Shown: positions 1 through 9,669 of the stretch, one piece after another
How positions within the stretch are numbered: position 1 is the stretch's first letter
Layout: the number at the start of each line of letters is the position of its first letter
Source of the DNA: Rhytidiadelphus loreus
Taxonomy: Eukaryota; Streptophyta; Bryopsida; Hypnales; Hylocomiaceae
NCBI GenBank assembly: GCA_947034895.1
Contig: OX344762.1
Coordinates: 77,742,981 to 77,806,980, forward strand
Length of the DNA: 64,000 bases
Direction: 5' to 3'
Program-made: the position numbers and the translations under genes
The notes under the pieces: generated by a model
What the model was told of the DNA's origin: nothing
The model's database searches: none
Seen by the model: only the letters and a program-made list of their open reading frames with translations

Positions 1-627
1 TTCAGAAAGCTGCAGATATTGGAGTTGATCATGAGGAGTTGTTGTTCATACGTCTCTACGTGGAGGACCGGAGGGTTTAGGGTTTAGGGTTTTAGAGATG
101 GATTCAATCATAGAATTCGTGTCTGCTCTGAAGCGAAGTTCTAGTGAATTTTTGGAAGCTGTATACATGGGAAGTTATTCTTGCTCAAGAAAGGAAGGAG
201 CTATCGAAACAGACAAGGAACGGACACAATTGAAAAGACTTGAAGATATTGACTATCATGCTTGATACTTTGTGTCCATGCTCAAGTCGAGTTTTGGAGC
301 TTGCTGCGATGCTGAGATTGGGGTTTGTCAACCAACAAGAAAGGTTTCTGTTCCTGCCTGGAGGTTAAGCAATTTGGACAAGACAACAAACTCAGCTGAA
401 TGGAGCAGATTGGTACTTGTATACTACTTTCTCAAATTTTTCTCAAGGTTTCAGACACTGTGTACATTTGGAGAAGGAGCTTCACTAAACGGACAGAGAA
501 CATACACTTGAAACGGAGCCGAACATTTGAAGAGAGTCATTCATATGCTTTCTCCAGGTTTCTGTTTGTGATGTTACTTTGTCGTCGGAGAGGAATCTTT
601 AGACGTTTGTAGACTCCGAGCCACAGA
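1..627. promoter_or_regulatory. 5' flank of the OSB-like gene with a telo-box
   Basis: Two and a half TTTAGGG-type units lie at about 73-95. In plants such a telo-box is commonly found in promoters or 5' UTRs of housekeeping and organelle-biogenesis genes. Downstream, two stretches (about 140-240 and 430-535) resemble each other loosely, both reading 'gt.tacat..g..aag' and then 'acggaca...a.actTGAAa', which looks like an old local duplication. No convincing coding exon was found before 628. The short ORFs here have no recognisable domain. Confidence 0.4.
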
Positions 628-1655
628 ATGTCTGCAATCATGCAGCTTTTGTTGCGTCATAGGGGACAAGCGAGAAGCTATTTGGTGCTTGGAGCTGGTG
701 CACAGGTAAGCAACATATGTGTCCAATTTATTTAGGTTTCTACACAGCAATATTTGATAGAGAGGGTAGTCTGTTGTCCTCCAAATCGACAGGACCTTAA
801 CTTGGTCGGTTGATCGTGAAGCATTAAATATTAGTGCTGATGAGGATCCTGCGCTCACTCGGGGACGTACTGTCGGGGATTTGTGTGACCAGGATTCCTG
901 TGTGATCACACTCTTGAAGTCTCCATGGCTTGTACACCCTTCCGTATTGTTGGTCTCGTCGTCCCATGGAGGAAGAAGCAGCGGAGGAACTAGGTTTTCA
1001 TCGTCATCAGTTTGGAGAAGAGCATCTGTGAGTACCGATGCTTCAGGTATGTATCAGATGATAGTCCACATGCAAAGAAGTTGTTGATGTTTGTGGCTCT
1101 TAGACAGAGAATGTGACTGAAATATATGTAGCATGTTCCAGTTGAATCAGGGGAAGCAGAGACAATCGAGGCAGTTTGGAGGGAGTTTTTTGCTGATCCC
1201 TCACAGTGGTGGGACAACAGAGTTTACAAGGTATCACTAGGACTACGAGCTAGTTGATCTTAGAAAGTTGCGGAAAAACAATGTTGAGGTCATTTATTGC
1301 TTGGTCAAGGTCATGGGCGCTTTGGGAATTAACAAGCATATTGCATTCTCAATGTGCTTTGGAGTGGAGTCAACTTTAATTACATCACTCCCATGTTCAA
1401 CGTATGTTCCTCGATTGTTTTTCCATATTTGATCATGGGTTGTGGTGCCCATAGATGGATCCCAAATTACCTGACTTCAAACACAAGGTGACAAACAAGA
1501 CGCTTTGGATAGATGGCTGGACAACTCCTCCATGGGTGAAAGCGATGCTCAAACTGGTGACTCAAAGCAAGTTACCATCTGGTGTTGGTTACACCAGTGC
1601 TTATCAAGAGATTGTACAACCAAATAGGTATTGGCATGCGCATGAGTATGTGTAA
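628..1655 (+). pseudogene. OSB-like (organellar ssDNA-binding, PDF-motif) gene, probably decayed
   Basis: The hallmark is the PDF motif split across two exons. Exon 1132-1230 reads ...VWREFFADPSQWWDNRVYK, followed by a GT donor at 1231. The next exon, 1455-1655, begins after an AG and reads MDPKLPDFKHK, then LWIDG and PPWVKAMLK. The phase-0 join restores the family spacing WWDNR-x(8)-PDFKHK. A likely first exon, 628-705, encodes a 26-residue basic, hydrophobic start (MSAIMQLLLRHRGQ...) that looks like a mitochondrial or plastid presequence and has a GTAAGC donor. After an acceptor at 747 the frame reads QYLIERV...NLVG and then hits a TGA, and no clean OB-fold exon can be read between 810 and 1130. 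OSB proteins bind organelle single-stranded DNA and limit illegitimate recombination. The PDF motif is clear; whether the gene still works is doubtful, hence the pseudogene call. Confidence 0.62.
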
Positions 1656-1945
1656 ATTGACTGAGTAAAGTTTTCATACGTAGCCTTCGTATAGATGAAG
1701 CTTATATGTTGAAGGTGAATGTCAAACCCTCACTTTGTAACTTGTTTGGTTAGGTGCAGCGTGAGAATTGTGATTTGGGTCCGTTTGAGGATTAAGTTTG
1801 TACAGCATTCTTCTCTTTGTTTGCTTTGTCGTATTCACTATGTTATGGTCTATCCGGTGCATTCAAAAGTGCAACGACTGTTTGAGAAATGCTCTGCGTG
1901 CATAGTTGCATCCGAGTATGTGTAAATTGATTGAGTAAATTTTCC
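1644..1945 (+). repeat. Pair of 33-bp direct repeats behind the OSB-like gene
   Basis: The stretch 'gagtatgtgtaaattga' followed by a 'tgagtaaa.tttt' tail occurs at 1644-1676 and again at 1914-1945. The pitch is 270 bp, and flanking similarity is weaker. In both copies the short frame ends in -EYV-stop, so the end of the last OSB exon seems to have been duplicated. The DNA between them (1677-1913) holds no recognisable gene. Confidence 0.45.
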
Positions 1946-2077
1946 ACGCTATGAGGGCTGTTCTCACGAAGAATGTATTGATGAGTCAGGTCAGCCAAGG
2001 GAAATTTTGGAAGAAAAAACACTTCGCCCACTAATGAAAGAGAGTCAAAGCAAACTGTTCGAGCTGGCGGTGTCAGT

Positions 2078-4795
2078 ATGCGCATGCCAGGCGCAAAAAC
2101 CACGACTGAAGCAATTGAGGTTTTGAAGGACCGTCTACGACAAGGCCTTGCTCTAGACTCGCACATGTATGTTGAAGTTCTGAAGCGGTGCTTGAAGCAG
2201 AAAGACCTTACAGCTGTCGAGCAAGTTCATGAGTGCATCATTGAGAGTGGAATGCAGCAGAATATATATGTGGCTAACAGCCTACTCAGTGCCTACATCA
2301 GATGTGGAAGACTGGAGGTTGCATGCCGAGTGTTTGATGAACTTGTCAAGAAGGATGTTATTAGTTGGAACATCGTTCTTGGTGGTTATGCTCAGCACGG
2401 TCGTGCCCAGGATGCCATGGAAGTTTTCAATCAAATGCGCCGAGGAGGTGTGCAGCCCGACGCAGTTACATATTTGAGCATCCTGAAGGCATTTGTCAGC
2501 CCATCAGCTTTAAAATGGGGCGAAGAAGTTCATGCATGTATCCGACATGGTGGGTTCGACTCAGATGTGCGTGTAGGGACTGCGCTGCTGAGAATGTATG
2601 CGAAGTGTGGGAACATAACGGAGGCAAGAAAAACTTTTGATAAGTTGGGCAGTCGCAATGTCATTTCGTGGAATGTGATGATTGGAGCGTATGCAGAGAG
2701 TGGTTGTGGTGAGGAAGCCTATGGCCTCCTTGTCCAAATGCGACGGGAAGGCTTTGAACCGGATGCCATCACTTATACGAGCATTTTGAATGCCTGCGCA
2801 AGCGCAGGAGCTTTGGAGTGGGTGAAGGAGGTTCACGGGCATGTCCTCGAAGCAGGCCTTGAGTCGGATTTGCGTTTGGCCAACTCGCTGGTCCACATGT
2901 ATGCAACTTGTGGCAGTATGAACGATGCGCGACTAGTATTTGACAGAATGAAGGAACGGAACGTCGTGACATGGACTATGATGATTGGAGGACTCGCACA
3001 AGGTGGGTATGAGCGTGACGCATATGAACTTTTTCTCCGAATGGTTCGCGATGGCTTTAAACCAGATGCCGCCACTTATGTGAGTGTCCTCAATGCATGT
3101 GCACATGCAGAGGCTTTGGAGTGGGTGAAGGAGGTGCATAGCTATGCACGTGAAGCCGGATATGAGTTGGATTTACGGGTGGGAAGTGCTCTCGTGAACA
3201 TGTATGCAAAGAGTGGAAGCTTCGAGGATGCCCGGAAAGTATTTGACAGAATGAAGGAACGGGATGTGGTGACCTGGACTGTGATGATTGGTGGACTTGC
3301 TCATCATGGGTGTGGACGCGAAGCATATGCACTGTTTCTCCGTATGCAAGAGGAAGGCTTCGCCCCCACTGTCGCTACATATATGAGCATCCTGAATGCG
3401 TCGGCAAGTGTTGGGGCTTTGGAGTGGGTCAAGGCGGTTTACAACCATGCTCTGAAAGCAGGAATGGAGTCGGATTTACGCGTAGGCAGCGCGCTGGTCC
3501 ACATGTATGCAAAGTGTGGCAGTATCGATGATGCGCGACTAGTATTTGACAGAATGAAGGAACAGGATGTGGCTACCTGGAATGTTATAATTGGTGCGTA
3601 TGCTGAAAGTGGTTGTGGAGAGAAAGCATATCAATTATTTGTCCGAATGATACGGAAAGGCCTCAAACCAGATGCAATTACCTATATGAGCATCCTCAAT
3701 GGCTGTGCAAGCGTTGGTTCCTTGGATTGGGTGAAGGACGTTCACAGCCATGCGCGTGAAGCAGGATTTGAGTCCGATCTACGTTTGGCTAATGCGCTGG
3801 TCCACATGTATGCAAAGTGTGGCAGTATCGATGATGCGCGACTTGTTTTCGACAGAATGGAGGATAGGGACATTATTACATGGAACGTGATGATTGGTGG
3901 CCTTGCGCAACATGGATATGGGTCTGAAGCTCTAGAAGCCTTCAGGAATATGAATGCAACCGGTCTGAAGCCTGATGGTTATTCGTTTGTGGCAGTGTTA
4001 TCGGCCTGTAGTCATGCAGGCCTTGTTGATGAAGGCCGTCGACTCTTCCTGGATATGTGGCAGGATTATGGCATCGTTCCCAGTGTTCTACATTGGAACT
4101 GCATGGTGGATATTCTTGGCCGGGCAGGGCTCTTGGAGGAAGCAAAACTCTTGATTGATAACATGCCAGTGGAACCAGATGGAGCAACGTGGAGAGCATT
4201 ACTCAGTGCTTGTAGATCTTATGGTAATGTGGAGTTGGGTGAACTTGCGGCTAAAGAGCGTATCAAGTTGGAACCCGAGGATGCCTCCACGTATGTACTG
4301 CTCTCCAACATTTATGCTGCAGCTGAGAAGTGGGAGGAGGCATCATTGTTGCGCACTATGATGCAGGAGAGGGGTGTACGGAAGGAACCGGGTCGCAGCT
4401 GGATCGAAGTTGATCACAAGATTCATGCCTTTGTTGGAGGGGATACATCTCACCCAGAAACAAAGGAGATATATGCGGAGCTGAGCAGATTGACTGAGGA
4501 AATCAAGGCTGAAGGCTACCTTCCCGATACCCGTCTTGTGTTGCATGATATTGCCGAGAAGGATAAAGAGTTTTCTCTTTGCTCTCATAGTGAGAAGTTG
4601 GCTATTGCATATGGACTTATTTGCTCGCCTAGCAGTAAATCGGTTCGTGTTTACAAGAACCTTCGTGTGTGTTCAGATTGTCATACAGCAACGAAATTGA
4701 TCTCCAAGGTGACTAGGAAAGAGATTGTGATCAGGGATGCAATTCGCTTTCACCATGTCAAAGATGGCTTGTGTTCTTGTAAAGATTACTGGTGA
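2078..4795 (+). CDS. PLS-class pentatricopeptide repeat protein with E/E+ and DYW domain
   Basis: This is an uninterrupted 905-codon ORF. Residues about 25-690 are tandem P-L-S pentatricopeptide motifs with a strict 101-residue pitch (leucine-starting helix segments near residues 69, 170, 271, 372, 473 and 574). An E/E+ region carries the PGRSWIEV box near 775. The C-terminal DYW domain has HSE at 837-839, CSDCH at 865-869 and ends HHVKDGLCSCKDYW. In the family this domain is the zinc-dependent cytidine deaminase that edits C to U in organelle transcripts, with HxE and the CxxC cysteines as zinc ligands; all are present. The reading frame stays open upstream to 1985 without an ATG, and the N-terminus at 2078 (MRMPGAKTTTEAIEVL) has no obvious transit peptide. 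An upstream exon joined near an AG at about 1989 may supply one. The target transcript cannot be predicted by eye. Confidence 0.93.
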   Translation: MRMPGAKTTTEAIEVLKDRLRQGLALDSHMYVEVLKRCLKQKDLTAVEQVHECIIESGMQQNIYVANSLLSAYIRCGRLEVACRVFDELVKKDVISWNIVLGGYAQHGRAQDAMEVFNQMRRGGVQPDAVTYLSILKAFVSPSALKWGEEVHACIRHGGFDSDVRVGTALLRMYAKCGNITEARKTFDKLGSRNVISWNVMIGAYAESGCGEEAYGLLVQMRREGFEPDAITYTSILNACASAGALEWVKEVHGHVLEAGLESDLRLANSLVHMYATCGSMNDARLVFDRMKERNVVTWTMMIGGLAQGGYERDAYELFLRMVRDGFKPDAATYVSVLNACAHAEALEWVKEVHSYAREAGYELDLRVGSALVNMYAKSGSFEDARKVFDRMKERDVVTWTVMIGGLAHHGCGREAYALFLRMQEEGFAPTVATYMSILNASASVGALEWVKAVYNHALKAGMESDLRVGSALVHMYAKCGSIDDARLVFDRMKEQDVATWNVIIGAYAESGCGEKAYQLFVRMIRKGLKPDAITYMSILNGCASVGSLDWVKDVHSHAREAGFESDLRLANALVHMYAKCGSIDDARLVFDRMEDRDIITWNVMIGGLAQHGYGSEALEAFRNMNATGLKPDGYSFVAVLSACSHAGLVDEGRRLFLDMWQDYGIVPSVLHWNCMVDILGRAGLLEEAKLLIDNMPVEPDGATWRALLSACRSYGNVELGELAAKERIKLEPEDASTYVLLSNIYAAAEKWEEASLLRTMMQERGVRKEPGRSWIEVDHKIHAFVGGDTSHPETKEIYAELSRLTEEIKAEGYLPDTRLVLHDIAEKDKEFSLCSHSEKLAIAYGLICSPSSKSVRVYKNLRVCSDCHTATKLISKVTRKEIVIRDAIRFHHVKDGLCSCKDYW

Positions 4796-7523
4796 TCAAT
4801 TCAGCAACCCTGATTAATTGTGACAGCATATATGGAGCACCGGTCAAATTTTTTGAAACCTTGGTGATTGTTGTATACCTTGAAACCTTTGATGTTTGAC
4901 AATGTTTGATGATTTTTGTTATATACAAGGAATGGATTATGTCATTTGTTAGTGCCTTCTCTTTCATTTGTGCTGTGAAGTTATTGCAGACATCGATAAG
5001 CTGTAGTTGATTTGTGGTTATTGTATCCATAATAAGCTAAGTGCAAAATAGTGTTGCTCTTTTGTGACTTCAGATTGCATGAAACACGTCATGTTGTCCC
5101 AGGAGCTCATGTAGGTGCACTGACTATTAAAATTTGATTCAATCAGTACAAACACCTAACTCTAGGATTGCAAGAATGGTGGGAGCACGTTGAAGAATGT
5201 GGGGCTTCTGTCACCACAAATCCATATAAGTAGGAAACCATGTCAAAGCGACTTAGAGCTCTTCTAGCTAAAGGCAAGTAGAGAGATCATTAACCCCTAA
5301 ATGCCTGAGCTGCCAGCTTTTGGTGTTTTGAAAACTTTGAATTCATGCTGTTGGTAGTGCTTTAGTTCTTTGCTCAATATTTTTTTTTGGAGAAGGTGCA
5401 GCATGTAGTATACTTCAATTTTGGTGTTCAAATTTTTTTTTAAATTACATTACAATTTTTTTGGTTGAGGCTTGATTGTTGCCATACCTAATGCGCACTA
5501 AAAGGTGCATCTCATAGCCTATAAAGTGCTACCACATTAGGCATGGGGATAGTGGGTTGAAAACTAGGTTTTGCAATAGAAGAAAGGCACCCAATCTGAC
5601 AAAAGTCCTACTCCTATATAAACTTAGCTTAGCTAAATTCAAGAGTGAGAACTTCTTTGGGAACGTTTTAGATGCATTGCACCTAAGTAAGACATAAAAT
5701 GTGTAGAACAACGGTTGCCCAACTAAATTCTTTGCAACTCTTCAGGATCAACATATAACTCTTACGCATAATATAAATTGTGTTGTTAGCAAGTGTTACC
5801 CCAACACAATGTCTACATTCAAATCAACAATAGTGAGAGTTGGACCAAATTAGAGCAACAAGCTAGTGAAGATTAGGTTTTAGCAATTCTGAGGTATTTA
5901 GATAGTGAGTACTTGAAAGACCTTTTCAAACCTAAAAACTATAATCCATTTCCTAAGGATTTGACCCCATCTACATATTGCTATTTTTTTCGTTGTCAAG
6001 TGGTAGCCATCCTTGGCTAGACCAGTAGGCAATCAAAGGATGACATTATATGCTTTGGCAACATTGTAAACAAGGAGCTCCGTGCCGTTATTTGGCCTGA
6101 TCACAATAGTAAAGAGGGGGTACAATATCACACAAAGGTAGAAGGAGAACATCCCACCAATTCAAAAACTGATTTTGAAGAATGCAATGCTAGCTAGGAG
6201 ATCCATGAAGGGAAGTGTTTTCAGGTGCCTAGCACTTCTAGCAATGCACAAAATTGGAGGTCTAGCTATGCATAAGATGCAATATCAGGCAACAAACAAG
6301 AAATTTCAAGAAAAAGTATCTATGGATGGCTCTCACCAACTACATCAATGTCACTCATACATTGCCTACAACATCTGCTCTTTTGCTCCATCAACTAAAA
6401 TAAGGCATTTGGAACCACAATGAGACATTGGCAGGAGGGAACAACATGTTACCGAAGAGAATGCAACAAGATGGAGAGAAGCATTGCAAATCTGTGGTCA
6501 ACTGTGCAACAACAAAGAAGGTCTGCAATGTTGACCATAATGTAGGAGAACTAACGTTATCCATGGTATTACCATCACCAACACCATCTGTACATATGGA
6601 ATGCCAATGTCATAAACAAGAGAAATGCAGCATCAACAAAGAGAAAGAGAATAGTTACAAATATGGGAGATCAAGTGTGGCAAAGACCTCTAGAAAAGTG
6701 GTGCTTGAAGACCTTTGCACAACAAGAGAAATAGTGTGCTAACAAGTCAATGGAGCAAGAGAAGCATTGGGAGATAAAATCAACGCAATAAAAAAAGCAA
6801 CATAGGACAATCTTGGCATCGCTTGAGGGAAGAGCAACTTCAATGGTGATGCAATGTTAGATGACATTAGTAGCGATGGAAAGAAGAACAACACCTCCAA
6901 CCTTGGCAGCACGAAGAAGTGGCGCCTCCTTGTTTAGATGGAGCACGGATGGAAATCCTAGATACATCTATGAATTGGGAAGGAATGACACCCCTACCCC
7001 TATTCGGATAAGCAAAGATTGGCTCACTCAATGATTTGAAAAAAACAATTCAAAATGCCTTGGAGAATTAGTTTTCTGTATTTTCTCCACTTCCGGAGTA
7101 GATCGTCTCACTAACATAGTAGTTTGTATTGTCAACCTGGGAGGAGAAATTATTATAGACATTCTTTCTGAATGCTTGGAATTCATTGTCAAAGGGAAGA
7201 TGGTGTAGATTGTGATTTTAAAGGCTATCCAAATGGTAGAAATGGTGACTAGTTAGAGGAGGATGATAGTGATTGTTTTGAGTAAAGAGGCAATTCCAAT
7301 GAGGAATTGAGTAGTGGTGAAGATGATTTGTCCAAGTCCCCCTCCCTTTGAAAATTGGTAAAAAAAATTCCCTAAACAATCCGGAATCCGAGAGTTATTT
7401 CAAGATTGTACATGTATGAGTGAATACAAAACTTATGATCGACCTCCTAAAAGTTGGTGTGGTCCTTTCTCTAGTCCTATCAAATTTGTAGGGCATTCCC
7501 TTTTTTTGGATCAAGTATAGTTA
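4796..7523. other. Intergenic, AT-rich, no supported gene
   Basis: The PPR 3' flank comes first. From about 5950 to 6745 there are loosely open + frames (6175-6423, 6428-6742) with biased composition (Met, Lys, Cys) and no recognisable motif. They may be remnants of a mobile element, but nothing ties them to a family. I see no RNA gene. Confidence 0.4.
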
Positions 7524-7799
7524 CAACACTACAACAAAAGCAGTGTTTTATGACTACAAAAAACGACTGCAGTGAGTTGTAAAATCAAAAAATATGACTT
7601 GCGCAGAAATCACGATAGATGACTCGAAATATGACTGACTACAGTTGTTTAGAAGCAGTCGCTTCAGACATCAGTCATATTGGCAGTCGTATAAGTTGAA
7701 GGGTATAAATACCCATAATTAGCTATAGTATGCCAACAAGGCGTATATTTGACTTTCTTTAATTTTTTCTTGAGCTGCCCGGGTAAATGAAAAAATCCT

Positions 7800-8160
7800 A
7801 CGCGGAATATGACTACGTTCAGTCATAGTTTTTAATGACATGCAATATGACTATAGTCAGTAATATTTTGTGGAATATGATTGCGTTCAGTCATATTTTT
7901 TGATGACGTGGAATATGACTGCGTTCAGTCATATTTTTTGATGACGTGGAATATGACTGCGGTCAGTCATATTTTTTATTACTATGAAATATGACTGCAT
8001 TGAATCATATTTTTTGATGACGTGGAATATGACTATGGTGAATCATATTTTGCAGTCATGTGGAATATGACTACGGTGAGTCATATTCTGCAATCATGTG
8101 AAATATGACTGCGGTGAGTCATATTTTTTGATGATTTGTAAAACGACTCTTCTTAGTTAT
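7800..8160. repeat. CACTA subterminal tandem repeats (about 38-44 bp units)
   Basis: About eight units of the form 'ggaatatgactgcg..cagtcatattttttgatgacgt' follow each other. Each unit contains the inverted pair ATATGACTG/CAGTCATAT and can fold into a small hairpin. Copies differ by point changes such as gcgttcag, gcggtcag and acggtgag. The same ATATGACT/AGTCATAT words reappear near the right end (9550-9655), so both ends carry the array. In this superfamily such arrays are transposase-binding sites; binding is inferred here. Confidence 0.75.
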
Positions 8161-8812
8161 ATTTTTCAGTCATATTGAGAGCACCTGCACCAACTTATGA
8201 AGTAGTCACACACCCAGTCATTTTTTGGAAATTATTATAATCATTTTGTGACTCCAAGTAGTCATTTTTTTATTGATATGTATTTTGAACTATGAATTGA
8301 ACAAACCATACAACGGTTGTAGGATACCTAAGCATATTTGCAATCATACATTAAAATGATTTAACAATTGAATAAAAGATTTCATGTAGTTAAAAACAAA
8401 TACATATGATTTTAAAGATATACAAGAAACAATTATATTGGAGAGGGAATATATAAGAAGGAATGTAACTCCTTTCAATGACATTTATAATTTATTAGTT
8501 ACAAATACAAAATATGTATATCACAATGAATTATTTACACAAATCAATAGAGACTATATTTCTTACAATAATATGAAGTGAGTTGCAAGTAGCCTCCAAC
8601 GACTTTGTTTTAATTTTGTTGCCTGCATATACAATTAAAGAAATAGAAGGTTAATTTTTAATGAACATACAACAAAGCTCAATCTTCAAAAGTTTATAAT
8701 AATAGAAAATATATAATACAAATTTAGGGTAAGAAGAAAAACAATGGTGATGCAAGGAATAAGAAGAAAAAAGGCAACAAGTGCTAAAAGATAACAACAA
8801 ATACAAGTTAAG

Positions 8813-8944
8813 ATGCACAAGAAACAATAAGGAGCAACTACTAAGAGGTAATAAGAAACAACAAAAAAGAGTTAAAATGCACAAGAAACAATAAGGAGCA
8901 ACTACTAAGAGGTAATAAGAAACAACAAAAAAGAGTTAAGATGC
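8813..8944. repeat. 64-bp tandem duplication inside the CACTA element
   Basis: A 64-bp unit starting atgcacaagaaacaataagg begins at 8813 and again at 8877, and a third start (atgc) at 8941 diverges at once. The two full copies are almost identical, which points to a recent slippage or replication event. The surrounding A-rich DNA uses the same 'aacaagaaacaa' vocabulary in degraded form. Confidence 0.8.
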
Positions 8945-9189
8945 AACAAAAAGAAACAAAAAACAAAAAGAGAGAACAAAAAGTAAAAAATAAAAAATAA
9001 AAAGAAGAAAGAATTAAGATACAAGAAGAAAAAAACAAGAAGCAAGAGTAAAGATGCAACAAAAGACAACAATTAAGAAACAAGAGTGAATTCAAGATGC
9101 AATAAAACACAACAACTAAGAAACAAGAGTGAACTCAAAGAGACAAGAGACAAGAGACAACAAAAGGTAAGGAAGAAGAAGAAAAAAAA

Positions 9190-9335
9190 GTAGTGGCTAG
9201 GATTTCAAAACCCTAAAAAAATGACGGCTAGGGTTTCAAAACCCTAAAAAGTGGTGGCTAGGGGTTCAAAACCCTAAAAAATGACAGCTAGGGTTTCAAA
9301 ACCCTTAAAAAGTGGAGTTTAGGTTTCAAAATTTT
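9190..9335. repeat. 30-31 bp tandem repeat with telomere-like words
   Basis: Five units with starts near 9195, 9226, 9256, 9286 and 9317 follow the pattern 'ggctagggtttcaaaaccctaaaaa(g/a)tg'. Each unit is nearly palindromic around AGGGTTTcAAAACCCT. The array lies inside the CACTA element near its right end. Confidence 0.75.
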
Positions 9336-9669
9336 AAACAATGGATTGTCTATATTTTTTTTGATTGCCCATGTTTTTCTTAGGTTGCCCCAAAACAAAA
9401 AAATGTTACTACTATGAAAATATGACTAATAATATAACTCAATGTTCTCAAACGAGTTCCCTACCGTTCCCTATAAAATACTTTGGTGTTCCCAACGGAC
9501 ATATAATATACGCCCGTGAAATACAAGGCCCAAAAACGACTGACGGTCATATTTTACAGTCATATTTCTCTCCAAGGTATTGACCTCCAAGAATATGATT
9601 GCGAGTAGTCGCCAGTCATCCTCAGTCATATTTTTGCAGTCATAAAACACTGCCGTTGTTGTAGTGCAA

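Larger units (their letters stand above)
7527..9666. mobile_element. Non-autonomous CACTA (En/Spm-type) DNA transposon, 2.14 kb
   Basis: The ends form a 28-bp terminal inverted repeat: CACTACAACAA at 7527 and its complement ending ...TTGTTGTAGTG at 9666, with only two mismatches (positions 12-13) in 28. The element is flanked on both sides by the 3-bp direct repeat CAA (7524-7526 and 9667-9669). A CACTA terminus with a 3-bp target duplication defines the superfamily. Subterminal tandem repeats, typical of CACTA transposase-binding regions, fill the left end, with a shorter set on the right (about 9530-9650). No transposase-coding frame is visible inside. The interior is simple-sequence-like and purine-rich, so the element must move in trans, if at all. 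Confidence 0.88.

Noticed and set aside
2561..4588. Many minus-strand and shifted frames across the PPR gene
   Set aside because: Shadows of the PPR array; they repeat with the same 303-bp period and have no domains.
8651..9110. Minus-strand Leu/Phe/Ser-rich frames that look like membrane proteins
   Set aside because: They are translations of the A-rich tandem repeats of the CACTA element; composition alone makes them hydrophobic.
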